Positions 10,101 through 18,884 of a stretch of DNA of 64,000 nucleotides are shown here, in pieces (within the stretch, counting starts at the first letter, position 1; every line of letters starts with the position of its first letter). The stretch is from Debaryomyces hansenii CBS767 (lineage: Eukaryota; Ascomycota; Pichiomycetes; Serinales; Debaryomycetaceae), in NCBI RefSeq assembly GCF_000006445.2, contig NC_006048.2:124001-188000 (forward strand), read 5' to 3'. The notes beneath the pieces were generated by a model, which saw nothing but the letters and a program-made list of their open reading frames with translations, did no database searches and was not told the DNA's origin. The translations under genes and the position numbers were made by a program.

Positions 10101-11242
10101 CACAGCTAGCTGCCAATAGATCACAATCCCCATCTTCGCTATCACCAACATCACAAGGGACTCATACACTGTCCGAAGCAAAGCCCAAGATGAATCAAGA
10201 CACAAAGAAATCGTTAGCGTACTTGCAAAAGGAGTTATTCACATTATATAAGGCAAGGAAGCTATCGTATAATACTGCGACCACAACTGAAGTCATTACG
10301 AAAGCTCTTGCCACTACTATCGCACAAGTGAACATCATCGGTGTTAAAGCAGGATGCGGTGATAATGCTTTAAGTTTTTTGGTTGAAAAGGCTCCTCAAC
10401 AAGTGAGCAAAATTTTGGATATTGCATTAACTAAATCTATTAAAGAAAAGCAAGGAACGTTATCTTCTAGACCTGCAAGCAGAGGAAACACACCAGGCCC
10501 AACATCACATTCATTAGCATCCAGCCCTGAGAAACAAATCTCAAGCATGGTAAATACTCCACAATTGGCAGGGTCTCCTAAACCTTCCTCTCTGGCAGCA
10601 TCACCGATTGAAAAATTAGGTGAACAACTCACGACATCATCACACAAATCCGAATCAGTTGCATACTCAAATAGTAAAGAAAATACCCCTAATGCACTGG
10701 GTGAATTGGCGAATGATATGCCTAAACCAAATCAACTGAGCGGTATTAAGTCAGAGTCTCCTAGTGCGTCACCATCGTTAACCAGGCCACCAGTATATAA
10801 ATCCGGGTTGTCGAAACCTCCGACTTTTTTTGGAAAGTCAGAATCATCATCGCCTTCTCAGTCTGCATTTGCTAGTGCATCATATTCGTCTGGAGCCGGG
10901 TTACCAAAGCCGCAAAGCTTTTCAAAGCCAAGTGCCTTATCCAATCCTCCACGATTTTTATCAAATAAACCTGCAAGGCCTTCTTTTCACGGAAACAAAG
11001 ACGAAACTGCTGTTCCAAGACCCCCATCATTCACTTCAGGCTCTTTTCCATCTACAAAAGGCCAAAATAATTCTACTACTGCCACAAATTCACCTAATAT
11101 AAGAGAAACACCTACTGGTGACAGCGTTGCTGAACAGGCGACAGTTGCCAATGCACCAGGCACAAAAAGATCCGCAAGTGATGAAGGCAACGTTGAAGAA
11201 AAACTTGAAGACAATTCAAGAAAAATAATTAAAATAGAATGA
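7151..11242 (+). CDS. FHL1: Fhl1-like FHA plus forkhead transcription factor of ribosomal-protein genes
   Basis: A 1363-residue protein with an acidic N-terminus, an FHA domain at about 180-288 (VILGRKS, AISRRHAKI, LGRNGAFVD) and a forkhead-like domain at about 743-825 (KPTLSYPLMITNVLKS, PDGWQASVSHNVTLNKIF, WTWGIDD). The order FHA then forkhead is diagnostic for Fhl1. In S. cerevisiae Fhl1 sits on ribosomal-protein promoters and recruits Ifh1 (or Crf1) through its FHA domain under TOR control; in Candida it works with Tbf1/Cbf1 at these promoters. The C-terminal 500 residues are Ser/Pro/Gln-rich and low complexity. The protein is longer than the S. cerevisiae version (about 936). One of its likely targets, RPL11, lies 1.8 kb downstream. 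Confidence 0.93.
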   Translation: MMSSLSLGDDSLTSSKKEQDSLEDKNLKGNLGKQEDNNKIGGVDIEREADAQSLDLDDEINSILNDNEENHKAHRKQGAETKNDEDIATQMSLPDLQDLDIGPLDKIQNPMNKIVLDFDDTSKTVSNSQSPNPVDEETYDRYKNSTSQVDIRRNLSLVPITSEAALGSSNHEDDKDSSKISAYARLDFENFTFFVQTLQVILGRKSNDELLQSSHHAVDVHLSSTKAISRRHAKIFYNFGTQRFELSVLGRNGAFVDDAFTEKGITVPLADGTKIQIGDIPFAFVLPSIDSNTNDNSAGTAKQFNPSDAINLRSNLYKVSESPSKNDQKPKQSKEADKPREESKSNILQSPSNSNSDNSSHTSRRTSQSKSNTSRRLSGARKKSVTNDEIDDILNELETNSINAIDEEESELLDSEIQSILNDPDSHGQDEEMDLDEENLLKLTQFNEASNEEDEIDKLVQQHNLEQGVTWDEDELDREDENDDDMHDIDLDLSVLDQEIATLAPLIDAHHQDLMKEKEEKRKQLEQEKRKKELQQLRKMAGKKLPFNKPKVKPSTGSVSQPPTRSTPLMGKPAVPRMGRPASIQPPASRLYGRQAPINGLSKAQLVDNRLTTMSSPLAGLPTHLVAQGSANSGLPLKIAQGTHHSMAHLVNSQMSKPLMPPKPPAPKLDVQLQTITSSTSSTIRIPIRAITIDSKVELPPVCVPKNLTEQKDTPKVPKRRKDINQIKKAAKSIYTIDEIPEHYRIKPTLSYPLMITNVLKSKGGDIGLTLSEINESIKEIYPYYKYCPDGWQASVSHNVTLNKIFKRISKKEYDANWTWGIDDAYIAEREKVKQKQQEMAAAKAKAAAIKAEELKQKQRLEAQQGTTHNIVGRNFASPYGLSPLNAGLRMPQSQFISQLQQKQMGSANTNGQKPKTIAELASEIRRDGLIGSKAPLYFKPQSTLQVNSSGELVKRNDIPATVSSPAASTVSQQPQVTTNTIKAQLAANRSQSPSSLSPTSQGTHTLSEAKPKMNQDTKKSLAYLQKELFTLYKARKLSYNTATTTEVITKALATTIAQVNIIGVKAGCGDNALSFLVEKAPQQVSKILDIALTKSIKEKQGTLSSRPASRGNTPGPTSHSLASSPEKQISSMVNTPQLAGSPKPSSLAASPIEKLGEQLTTSSHKSESVAYSNSKENTPNALGELANDMPKPNQLSGIKSESPSASPSLTRPPVYKSGLSKPPTFFGKSESSSPSQSAFASASYSSGAGLPKPQSFSKPSALSNPPRFLSNKPARPSFHGNKDETAVPRPPSFTSGSFPSTKGQNNSTTATNSPNIRETPTGDSVAEQATVANAPGTKRSASDEGNVEEKLEDNSRKIIKIE

Positions 11243-11637
11243 TATTGTATTAATAGTGATTTTCAACTTGCATCCCTTATGACTTGTTCAGCCAAGTATT
11301 TATAGACTTTCCGTATTTTATTACAGGTTATTGTATTATTTAGTATAGTATGGTTATAATGTAGTCGTCTCCATAGTTAAGAATGGCACGTGTAAAGTTT
11401 TGATCACAAAACCACTTGGGCTATCTTTGAGATATCAAAACTCAATAGAGACGGTGGCAAGCAGGTATTTAAACATAGATATTCTACAATTCACCTTATT
11501 GATCATTTGTTTGATATTTACAAGTAACATCTGAAACATACCTATAGACTTTTGTCAATTGTTTGAAGGACCAATTAATTTTAGATAATAATCATTCGAT
11601 AAGTGGATCATATTAATACATAAAGACCAGAATTAAA
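11243..11637 (+). promoter_or_regulatory. PRE2 promoter region with PACE-like Rpn4 site and E-box
   Basis: This 395-bp stretch between FHL1 and PRE2 has no gene. It carries GGTGGCAA at 11453-11460 (followed by G), one base off the proteasome-associated control element GGTGGCAAA bound by Rpn4, and a CACGTG E-box at 11387-11392. Position about 180 bp before the start codon fits proteasome regulation. Confidence 0.6.
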
Positions 11638-12486
11638 ATGAATGCTATTGCACAGAAATTCACACATTCCAATACCAATAGTGTGCTTAAAGAAATAAAT
11701 GAAGCGAAGTCTGAATTTGCAGAAAATGCCCAATTAGATTTGGCCCCATCTATCCAATTACCACCTATTTCACAACCAACCGACTTTTTAAGAGCACACA
11801 CTGATGATGCCAGTAATCCGGACTGTAAGATTAAGATTGCACATGGTACCACAACAATGGCTTTTAGATTCCAAGGGGGAATTGTTGTTGCTGTTGATTC
11901 GAGGGCCACCCAAGGTAACTGGATTGCATCGCAGACGGTTAACAAGGTTATCAGAATCAATCCTGATTTGTTAGGTACCATGGCTGGTGGTGCTGCTGAC
12001 TGTCAATACTGGGAGACCTGGTTAGGTACCCAATGTAGATTACATGAATTAAGAGAAAAGGAACGTATTTCTGTTGCTGCGGCGTCTAAGATTTTAAGTA
12101 ACTTGGTCTATGAATACAAGGGAATGGGCTTATCTATGGGTACAATGATTTGTGGTTACACTAAGAAAGAGGGCCCAACCATCTACTACGTTGATTCCGA
12201 TGGGTCAAGATTGAAGGGTGAAATGTTCTGTGTTGGTTCGGGTCAAACATTCGCATACGGTGTTTTGGACTCCGAGTACAGATGGGACTTGTCGGTCGAA
12301 GAGGCGTTATATTTAGGCAAGAGAAGTATTTTGGCTGCTACTCACAGAGATGCATACTCAGGTGGTTCTGTCAACTTGTACCATGTCACCGAAGCCGGCT
12401 GGGTCTACCATGGAAACCACAATGTTGGTGACATCTTCTGGGACATCAAAGAAAAGGAAAAGTCGTTCAACAATGTGGACGGTTAA
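11638..12486 (+). CDS. PRE2: 20S proteasome beta5 subunit (chymotrypsin-like)
   Basis: A 282-residue precursor. The propeptide (residues 1-70) ends in AHG, and autocleavage would expose the catalytic Thr71 (mature Thr1). Mature Asp17 (VAVDSRAT) and Lys33 (SQTVNKVI) are both present, so the N-terminal nucleophile site is intact. The remaining sequence ([40 protein letters not shown]) matches beta5 throughout. It cleaves after hydrophobic residues in the inner beta ring of the 20S core. Codon use is biased, as expected for an abundant protein. An Rpn4/PACE-like site upstream suggests co-regulation with other proteasome genes. Confidence 0.97.
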   Translation: MNAIAQKFTHSNTNSVLKEINEAKSEFAENAQLDLAPSIQLPPISQPTDFLRAHTDDASNPDCKIKIAHGTTTMAFRFQGGIVVAVDSRATQGNWIASQTVNKVIRINPDLLGTMAGGAADCQYWETWLGTQCRLHELREKERISVAAASKILSNLVYEYKGMGLSMGTMICGYTKKEGPTIYYVDSDGSRLKGEMFCVGSGQTFAYGVLDSEYRWDLSVEEALYLGKRSILAATHRDAYSGGSVNLYHVTEAGWVYHGNHNVGDIFWDIKEKEKSFNNVDG

Positions 12487-13004
12487 ATTCCATTTATAAA
12501 TTTCTATAAACTAATGCATATTGCTCAATTGCATGCTATGTAGCTTTACAGTTCTTGCTTGTACATTTCCCTCTTTGATTCCTGCTCAATTTCTCTACTC
12601 TCGCCCCAGTGTTATAGCTTCTTGGTACATCGAATTGACTCCAATATTTCTGCAATACACTTTCTTAAATACACTACAATCTATCTACTCTTCGTCTCTA
12701 CATTCTGCTGTCTATCAGTATTCCATACCATATCTACAATTTCCCTTCAAACTGTTGCATATATCTCTCTAATATAGTGATTAGTGATTATATAATTCTG
12801 TTAAAGGGTTGAACCCTAACCTTTATCACACTGAAAAATTCAAAAATTCCAAATTCGAGGTCGTGCGAATAATCCAAAAGTTTGGCCATAATTTTCACTC
12901 TGTTCGCGCTAACTATTCAATAGTACTAGAGAACTGAAAATTTTTAGTACTGAAATATTGATCAGTTTGAAGCTCCCTTAAACAGAAACAAAAAATAGCC
13001 AAAA
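12487..13004. other. PRE2 3' flank and RPL11 promoter
   Basis: This 518-bp gap holds the PRE2 3' end and the RPL11 promoter. Short open frames in it have no recognisable homology and no codon bias. The only notable element is the palindromic Tbf1-like site listed separately. Confidence 0.5.
12805..12817. promoter_or_regulatory. Palindromic Tbf1-like site upstream of RPL11
   Basis: AGGGTTGAACCCT is a perfect 6-1-6 inverted repeat of the AACCCT(AA) half-site, extended on the right to AACCCTAA. It lies about 190 bp before the RPL11 start codon. In Candida albicans and relatives Tbf1 binds such paired telomere-repeat-like half-sites in ribosomal-protein promoters (established knowledge); binding here is inferred. 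Confidence 0.6.
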
Positions 13005-13862
13005 ATGGTATGTTTAAATGATATATTAGATGTGAATGTGGAATGAATGGTAGTCCTGGAAAAGTCAGATTTTATTGTAATATGAAGACCTAGTTATGAA
13101 TAACTTTATTTACCAGAATGACAGAGATGGGTATCGTCAGTAATTCTAAAACTTGGTGAAACACTGTTAAAATAGATAATATTACATTCAGAATACAGAT
13201 GAACTATTTCAGGAATAGTAGGGAATATTTAATCAAATGGAAAAAAAATGTAGACGAATATAAACTAGACGGAAATATGAAATATCCAGGACACATTTAC
13301 CATCACGTAATAGTAACAAGACAAATACTAACCCATATAGTCTGCTAAAGCTCAAAATCCTATGCGTGAAATGCATATCGAAAAATTAGTTTTAAACATT
13401 TGTGTCGGTGAATCTGGTGACAGATTGACCAGAGCCTCAAAGGTTTTAGAACAATTATCCGGTCAAACTCCAGTCCAATCCAAGGCTAGATACACCGTCA
13501 GAACCTTCGGTATCAGAAGAAACGAAAAGATTTCTGTCCACGTTACCATCAGAGGTCCAAAGGCTGAAGAAATCTTAGAAAGAGGTTTAAAGGTCAAGGA
13601 ATACCAATTAAGAAACAAGAACTTCTCCGCCACTGGTAACTTCGGTTTCGGTGTTGACGAACACATTGATTTAGGTATCAAGTATGATCCAGGTATCGGT
13701 ATTTACGGTATGGATTTCTACGTTGTTTTAGGTAGAGCTGGTGCCAGAGTCACCAGAAGAAAGAGATGTAGAGGTACCATCGGTAACAACCACAAGACCA
13801 ACAAAGAAGACAGTATCCAATGGTTCAAGCAAAGATACGATGCCGACGTCTTAAACAAATAA
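13005..13862 (+). CDS. RPL11: 60S ribosomal protein uL5 (L11), spliced with an ATG-only first exon
   Basis: Exon 1 is the ATG at 13005-13007 and exon 2 is 13341-13862, giving 174 residues, the same length as S. cerevisiae Rpl11. The spliced start reads [20 protein letters not shown], essentially identical to the yeast protein. The body contains [20 protein letters not shown] and [17 protein letters not shown] and ends DADVLNK. uL5 sits in the central protuberance of the 60S subunit with 5S rRNA and uL18. Codon use is extremely biased (TTA, GGT, AGA, GTC), a sign of very high expression. Without the intron the protein would begin eight residues late at an internal Met. Confidence 0.97.
13008..13340 (+). 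other. RPL11 intron, 333 nt
   Basis: Donor GTATGT at 13008, branch point TACTAAC at 13326-13332, acceptor TAG ending at 13340. Phase 0, directly after the start codon. No snoRNA boxes are evident inside. Confidence 0.93.
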
Positions 13863-14149
13863 GTTATCAAATAACAGTAATTAATTATTAACTCATATAA
13901 TATTTAGTTAACTTTTTGTGTATTGTATTGAATTCGACTTGTATTAAATATCTTAGATGTCTCTGTAGACCCGTATTACAGTTGGGAGTATCTCCTGTTC
14001 ATAGTATAGTCTACTCCAAAAAGTTTTAGCCTCATATCACGTGAGACCAATTCTATTGGGTATCGATAACAGGATGCTAGTGGCCATTAAGTGTTTCTTT
14101 CGTCCAGATCAGATCTATAGTTTAACTATTGGACAACGATACCAGAAGT

Positions 14150-14874
14150 ATGGTAACCATTAACGACGAACCAATAGACCATTTGCCATGTATGTATTTT
14201 GATGTTTTATGTATTATATGAAGGGCGAAACTAACTGACAAATAGTTATTGACGATATAGTTACACCAGATGAAAGAACGAATGTCGAACAATTAGTAAT
14301 AAATGAGTTGGAAACGCAAACAGATCAACGCAATAACGCTTTACATCCATTAGTTGATCAAATGTTGCCACTTAGAGATAATCCCGAAAAACATTTGCCC
14401 AGACCGCTTCTAATGCAAGAAATAGAAAGGTATGAACAAGAACAGGATGACGAAGATATCGATGAGAATAATGCTAGAATAATACAAGACGGAATAGATA
14501 TGAGTAAATATTCTGAGTTTACTTCGGCTAATAAATCGGGAGGGGAGGATATTCGTTATGATAATTTATACGCAACACTTTCGTATTCGTCACTTCAAAA
14601 TCGAAACTTATCGTTGTTGTCACAGAACGAGGAACAACTAGAAGGGTTACACGAGCATCATTTAAATGATCTCGCGACAATAGAGGAGGAATATAGACAA
14701 GACCTTAGTAAAAAGAGACAAAGAATCGAGGAGCTTAACGTATACCGGAAGAGGAGACAAGTCGTTGACTTTAAACCAGTAAATGATTATTTAAATGACA
14801 GATGGAAGGACGGACTTAAATCTGTTGTCGAACTTGGTATTGAAGCCAAGAGAATGGATATGGATATGCATTAA
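14150..14874 (+). CDS. SNT309: Spf27/Snt309-like subunit of the Prp19 (NTC) splicing complex, spliced
   Basis: Exon 1 at 14150-14189 and exon 2 at 14246-14874 give 222 residues. The spliced N-terminus MVTINDEPIDHLPFIDDIVT matches the LPYID-type start of the BCAS2/Spf27 family, and the C-terminal half is a coiled coil with ERIEEL-like heptads ending RIEELNVYRKRRQ, very like the end of S. cerevisiae Snt309 (INDLEIYRKRL). The protein stabilises the Prp19 tetramer in the NineTeen complex, which activates the spliceosome after U4 release. It is convergent with RDS3, another spliceosome gene. Overall conservation is weak, so the call rests on the two ends, the length and the coiled coil. Confidence 0.75.
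14190..14245 (+). other. SNT309 intron, 56 nt
   Basis: Donor GTATGT at 14190, branch point AACTAAC at 14229-14235 (one base off TACTAAC), acceptor TAG ending at 14245. Phase 1: the split codon becomes TTT. This very short intron restores a conserved N-terminus and an ATG start. Confidence 0.88.
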
Positions 14875-15136
14875 TCCACTACGATTTATGAATGCTTTAT
14901 CAATATTTGTACATTAGTTTCAACATCCATGACGTGCTAACTTCCTCTAATATTATTACTATCGTATTATTAATTGGAATTCCATTAGCTTTATCTAGTT
15001 TAGTTATATTTCAAACGTTCATGAGTGTGTGATAATGACTTCAATTCTTTATGCCTATTGCATGTTTTTTTAACAGTTGTATATTCTAATAAAATCTGGC
15101 TAGACTTCTATATTGAGCCTAGTAGTCGCTAATTGT

Positions 15137-15496
15137 TTATTGTAGTAAGCCTCCAGTTGCGTTTGCCTTCTTCTTATTCTGTATCATATCAGCCTTTGAA
15201 CTACCCACATTAACAATGCGTGGGCAACCTTCCCTATCCTTTTCCAATCGTACACATTCTAAACAGTAATATGCAGCAGATCCTAATTCTTTATTTACCC
15301 CAAGGTTGTTTCCACAGAGTATACACTTATTACCTAGATGACCAAATGAACACTCATCGCAAATACGAACTTTAGTAGTCGGCTTAACGAAAGAATCGCA
15401 AATTGGACATTTACCATCACACAGTTGACAAAGCATGCCCATATGAGTTCCCGGCTGTTTCATACATTGTATCAAATCATATTGATGACGTGACAT
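15137..15496 (-). CDS. RDS3: Rds3/PHF5A-like zinc-knot subunit of SF3b
   Basis: A 119-residue Cys-rich protein starting MSRHQYDLIQCMKQPGTHMG, almost the same as Rds3. It has the CDGKCPICDS, CDECSFGHLGNKCILCGNN and YYCLECVRLEKDREGCPRIV zinc-binding clusters that fold into the trefoil-knotted PHF5A structure. In the U2 snRNP SF3b complex it contacts the branch-point adenosine pocket with Hsh155. The family is usually about 107-110 residues; the extra residues here are a short C-terminal tail. It is divergent from ASR1 over 165 bp and convergent with SNT309. Confidence 0.95.
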   Translation of the reverse strand: MSRHQYDLIQCMKQPGTHMGMLCQLCDGKCPICDSFVKPTTKVRICDECSFGHLGNKCILCGNNLGVNKELGSAAYYCLECVRLEKDREGCPRIVNVGSSKADMIQNKKKANATGGLLQ

Positions 15497-15661
15497 TACT
15501 TGTTATAGATGCGTAGTTAGATGAAATGCATATCTTCGATATGAATATAAATTTCGCACTTAATTGCAAATAATTTTACTACGAAAGGATCAAACTAGAA
15601 GCAACCAAAGACATAATTCTACTAATAGCCTTCACATAATTGCATTCTATAAACGGGAAAG

Positions 15662-17353
15662 ATGAGCCTTGCCATAAAGGAAGAGGAATGTACAATTTGT
15701 TTGGAAGTTATCACATTTGCCAGTACTATAGGTACAATAAAAAATTGCCACCATTATTATCATGAAGATTGCATTCTACAGTGGTCCTCTCATTCAAATT
15801 CTTGTCCTACATGCCGAAAATTGTTTTATAAGATAGATGTTTCAAGGCATGACGAACCTAATAAAATACGGAAACTGATATCAATAAGAGATAAGTTATT
15901 GCCGAATGACGCCATAGATCAAATCCCACAGGAGTACATCATACCCATGAATTCTCCGTCTACAGATAGAGAAAATAGTCACAGTACGCTAGATCAAATA
16001 ACGGAACATTATTCCAGTAACAATAAACTTTGTTCTATTTGCTCAAGTTCTGATTACAGAAGTTCGTTATCAAGAAATCTTATCTATTGCAATAACTGCC
16101 CATCGGCATTTCATTTAAATTGCTTAGGTGTAAATGCATATGAAGAGTTCGATGATCTTACTTGGTGTTGCCCAATGTGTGATAGCCTTCAAGATTTATC
16201 GGCCATGCCTACATATCAATCGGGTGTATCAAATAGAAGCAGGTCATCGAGAGGTGCAGGTAACATACGACCTAGGGCAAACAGGATAAGAACACCAAGG
16301 ACAACGACATCGACATCGCTGTTAAACTCTCACATAACGGATGCAATATTTAGGAATGCTTCTGTGCCCATTAATGTTGTACCTAGAGTAGATAATCTTA
16401 ATGTTACCCTGGAACGTATATCGAGGGAAAATTCAAAACGAAGACCAGGATTGATTATACACAATGAAAATGGCGAATTAGATGATGATTTCCTATATGA
16501 TAATAGCAACCCTGAAGACGAGACTAATATTAGAGCCGAAAATAATAGAGTGTATTCTCCGCCTATAATAAATGGTGGTGTTATATTACGCAAGGAATTA
16601 AAGGAGAAACAAAAGTTGTCTAAAGAGGAGGCGCGATCGTGGGATGTATTCGATGAAGCACGTAAGTGTAAGGTTGACTCTGAAAGTTCAAACGCAGTGA
16701 AATCTATAGCTCAGAAAACTGAAGAACCAAGAGCAAGAAGGAGACGGAAAAAGCTTTCTGATTTACCTCACCCTAATCCTAACCCTGAATTAATAGAAGG
16801 TACATCAGCAAACTTGCAAAATGTCTCCGAGAAGAAACAAGAAAAAACAAGAATTTCTAGCTTAATTAGCCAACTTCGTTCACAACAGACAGGATGCAAA
16901 TATGAAAGAAATGTGATTACGACTTCTACCACCCCCGAAATTTCCACAGGAATTTCACTTAATCCAACTGAGTCTATTTCAGGAGATAGTGGGGCGCTGT
17001 CTGACAGTGAAACTAAATCTCAAAGAAAAAAGGCTTGTATTGATAAGCCAACTAGTATGGAATTATCACTCGAACAGAAGGTGGAAATTCAAAAACATAT
17101 TCGAAATAACTTGAGACCTCTATATCGCCCAGGAGATTCCAACCCAAGTTGTTCTCCCATGATTAGGTCTGAGGAGATATATATCGAAATTAACAAGAGT
17201 GCATCGAGAAAGATATATGCACATATTTTATCGTTGATTACAAGTGAGACGGACGAACTGAAATGTATAGAATATTTTAACGATGATGAAACAAAATTAA
17301 AATCCATAGTTGAAAAGTTCGTTCGGGATGAATTGAGATACTACAAATGGTAA
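15662..17353 (+). CDS. ASR1: Asr1-like RING/PHD ubiquitin ligase acting on RNA polymerase II
   Basis: A 563-residue protein with an N-terminal RING-H2 (C10, C13, C29, H31, H34, C37, C48, C51), then a PHD finger (C124, C127, C143, C146, H151, C154, C169 or C170, C173). A long disordered, basic and Ser-rich middle follows, then a C-terminal helical region (about 470-563, EQKVEIQKHIRNNLRPLY, NKSASRKIYAHI) resembling the Asr1 CTD-binding module. S. cerevisiae Asr1 (288 residues) binds the Ser5-phosphorylated Pol II CTD and ubiquitylates Pol II subunits. This version is about twice as long because of the middle linker. Domain order supports Asr1 over other RING/PHD proteins. Confidence 0.75.
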   Translation: MSLAIKEEECTICLEVITFASTIGTIKNCHHYYHEDCILQWSSHSNSCPTCRKLFYKIDVSRHDEPNKIRKLISIRDKLLPNDAIDQIPQEYIIPMNSPSTDRENSHSTLDQITEHYSSNNKLCSICSSSDYRSSLSRNLIYCNNCPSAFHLNCLGVNAYEEFDDLTWCCPMCDSLQDLSAMPTYQSGVSNRSRSSRGAGNIRPRANRIRTPRTTTSTSLLNSHITDAIFRNASVPINVVPRVDNLNVTLERISRENSKRRPGLIIHNENGELDDDFLYDNSNPEDETNIRAENNRVYSPPIINGGVILRKELKEKQKLSKEEARSWDVFDEARKCKVDSESSNAVKSIAQKTEEPRARRRRKKLSDLPHPNPNPELIEGTSANLQNVSEKKQEKTRISSLISQLRSQQTGCKYERNVITTSTTPEISTGISLNPTESISGDSGALSDSETKSQRKKACIDKPTSMELSLEQKVEIQKHIRNNLRPLYRPGDSNPSCSPMIRSEEIYIEINKSASRKIYAHILSLITSETDELKCIEYFNDDETKLKSIVEKFVRDELRYYKW

Positions 17354-17374
17354 ATTTATATCTACTGAATATTC

Positions 17375-17410
17375 ATAATGTATATAATGTATATAATGTA
17401 TATAATGTAA
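17375..17410. repeat. Four tandem copies of a 9-bp unit (ATAATGTAT) between convergent genes
   Basis: Four near-perfect copies fill nearly half of the 82-bp gap between the stop codons of ASR1 and TWF1. The TATATA-rich unit resembles yeast polyadenylation efficiency elements and could serve both genes. Confidence 0.7.
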
Positions 17411-17435
17411 TGACTTACGCTTATTCTGATTATTT

Positions 17436-18521
17436 CTACCTACGACGAGGTCCCTTCGGCTTAGTAAATTTCAAGCCATTTCTTGTATTAGAAGCCTTGT
17501 CTTTATCTTCATTCTGCGAGCTTTCAAGTTCCTTCACTTCTAATTCATCTAAATCTCCAATCTCCAAAATTTTGTCAATCAGTAATTCATCAGAATCGGT
17601 AATGCCCCTTAAGTGATTAATTAAGCCTTGCTTATTTGAGGCATAAACCATTCTATCCTTAACCTTAGAACCAGAAGGACATGAATATATGAATGCAAAT
17701 CTATTAGTGGAATAATTGTAAAGCGCAAAAAGCGGATGAACAGACCGTGTTTCAATTGCAGAATTTAAGTTGCTCACTAAAGATGACGAATTAACGCCTG
17801 TAGTCTCTGAAATTAATTCCATGCCTTCGTTTTCCAAATTAATACCAAATATTATTAATTTCCCGTTATCATGATTTTGAGACAATGCCCTGAATTCAGA
17901 TTCCAACTTCGAATCAACGCTAAACATCAATACACCTCCATTTGACGAAGAAGATTCATGCATAGATGCCAACTTCTTCTTGTAAGCAGTATCATTGTTT
18001 CTTCTAGCACTTGATTCAGCTAATGATAAACCCTGTAACGAATTGACTTCTTTTAATGTCTTTTCTTCATGGGTTAAAGGACCATCCTCTTGCACCTCAG
18101 ATGAGCGTTTGAAATTATCAAAACTAAGTTCGTCTAACTCTGTCCAAGCAAATGTGCGAGATTTACTAAAATTGTTCGATCCCAATTGAGTTAATAGCGT
18201 ATTTTTAGTGGATGCATAAAGCATTTTTTCACGAATTGGTGCAACATCAGGGATAAAACTAATGAAAGCATAATCTGCATTAGAATTCAGAGGTGATGAA
18301 AGCGAAAATATAGTATAGACTGGATGTGGGTATATTCCCGAAACATATTTGTTCAATTCTATCAAAATTTTTGATGTATCTGTCTCCGTAGATTGAAATT
18401 CTTCATCAACAATTAGCTGTGTATTGTCAGATGAAACTTTAATTACCAACGCACCACTTTTGAAGTTCTTGAATGCATCTAAGAGTTCTTCTGATGACAC
18501 TATACCTGATTGAGTCGACAT
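17436..18521 (-). CDS. TWF1: Twinfilin, actin monomer-binding protein
   Basis: A 361-residue protein with two ADF/cofilin-homology domains (about residues 5-135 and 190-318) joined by a short linker (HEEKTLKEVNSLQGLSLAE). Each has the ADF-H signature around KDRMVYASNK / REKMLYASTKN. The basic C-terminal tail (KFTKPKGPRRR) is the capping-protein-binding motif type seen in twinfilins. It sequesters ADP-actin monomers and caps or depolymerises barbed ends at cortical patches. Length is close to S. cerevisiae Twf1 (332). It is convergent with ASR1 and divergent from the unrecognised gene at 18885. Confidence 0.95.
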   Translation of the reverse strand: MSTQSGIVSSEELLDAFKNFKSGALVIKVSSDNTQLIVDEEFQSTETDTSKILIELNKYVSGIYPHPVYTIFSLSSPLNSNADYAFISFIPDVAPIREKMLYASTKNTLLTQLGSNNFSKSRTFAWTELDELSFDNFKRSSEVQEDGPLTHEEKTLKEVNSLQGLSLAESSARRNNDTAYKKKLASMHESSSSNGGVLMFSVDSKLESEFRALSQNHDNGKLIIFGINLENEGMELISETTGVNSSSLVSNLNSAIETRSVHPLFALYNYSTNRFAFIYSCPSGSKVKDRMVYASNKQGLINHLRGITDSDELLIDKILEIGDLDELEVKELESSQNEDKDKASNTRNGLKFTKPKGPRRR

Positions 18522-18884
18522 TGTACTTATTATGAAATCTACTTCAAGATAAATTATAAAATACTATGGTCTAAGCGGGCATTATATTGGGGTCCAGATT
18601 CAAATCTGTGGTGTTATCAAAATGACACAAAACCTCTCTTCATAGATCAATATAAAACCTGATTCCATTTAGACCAGAGGATTCTAACAAGTTCAACTTC
18701 TAGTTTTTGTCGTTATAGGTCTAGGACTTATATTCTCATCGAGCATTATATATTTGTTTCAGTGAAAGTGTTATATCTAGTTTTAAAATTGACTTAAATA
18801 TTCCTAGAATTTACGAGCTGATCTAGTGTTTACATTAAAACACAGAAATATATACAATTGGATAGACGTCAATGTTTATAAATA
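18522..18884. promoter_or_regulatory. Divergent promoter between TWF1 and the 18885 gene
   Basis: 363 bp without a gene. An upstream ATG at 18872 opens a 15-codon frame that overlaps the start of the right-hand gene out of frame. No other element is recognised. Confidence 0.45.

Noticed and set aside
12521..12777. Two overlapping 72- and 83-codon frames after PRE2
   Set aside because: They lie in the PRE2 3' flank, overlap each other in different frames and have no homology.
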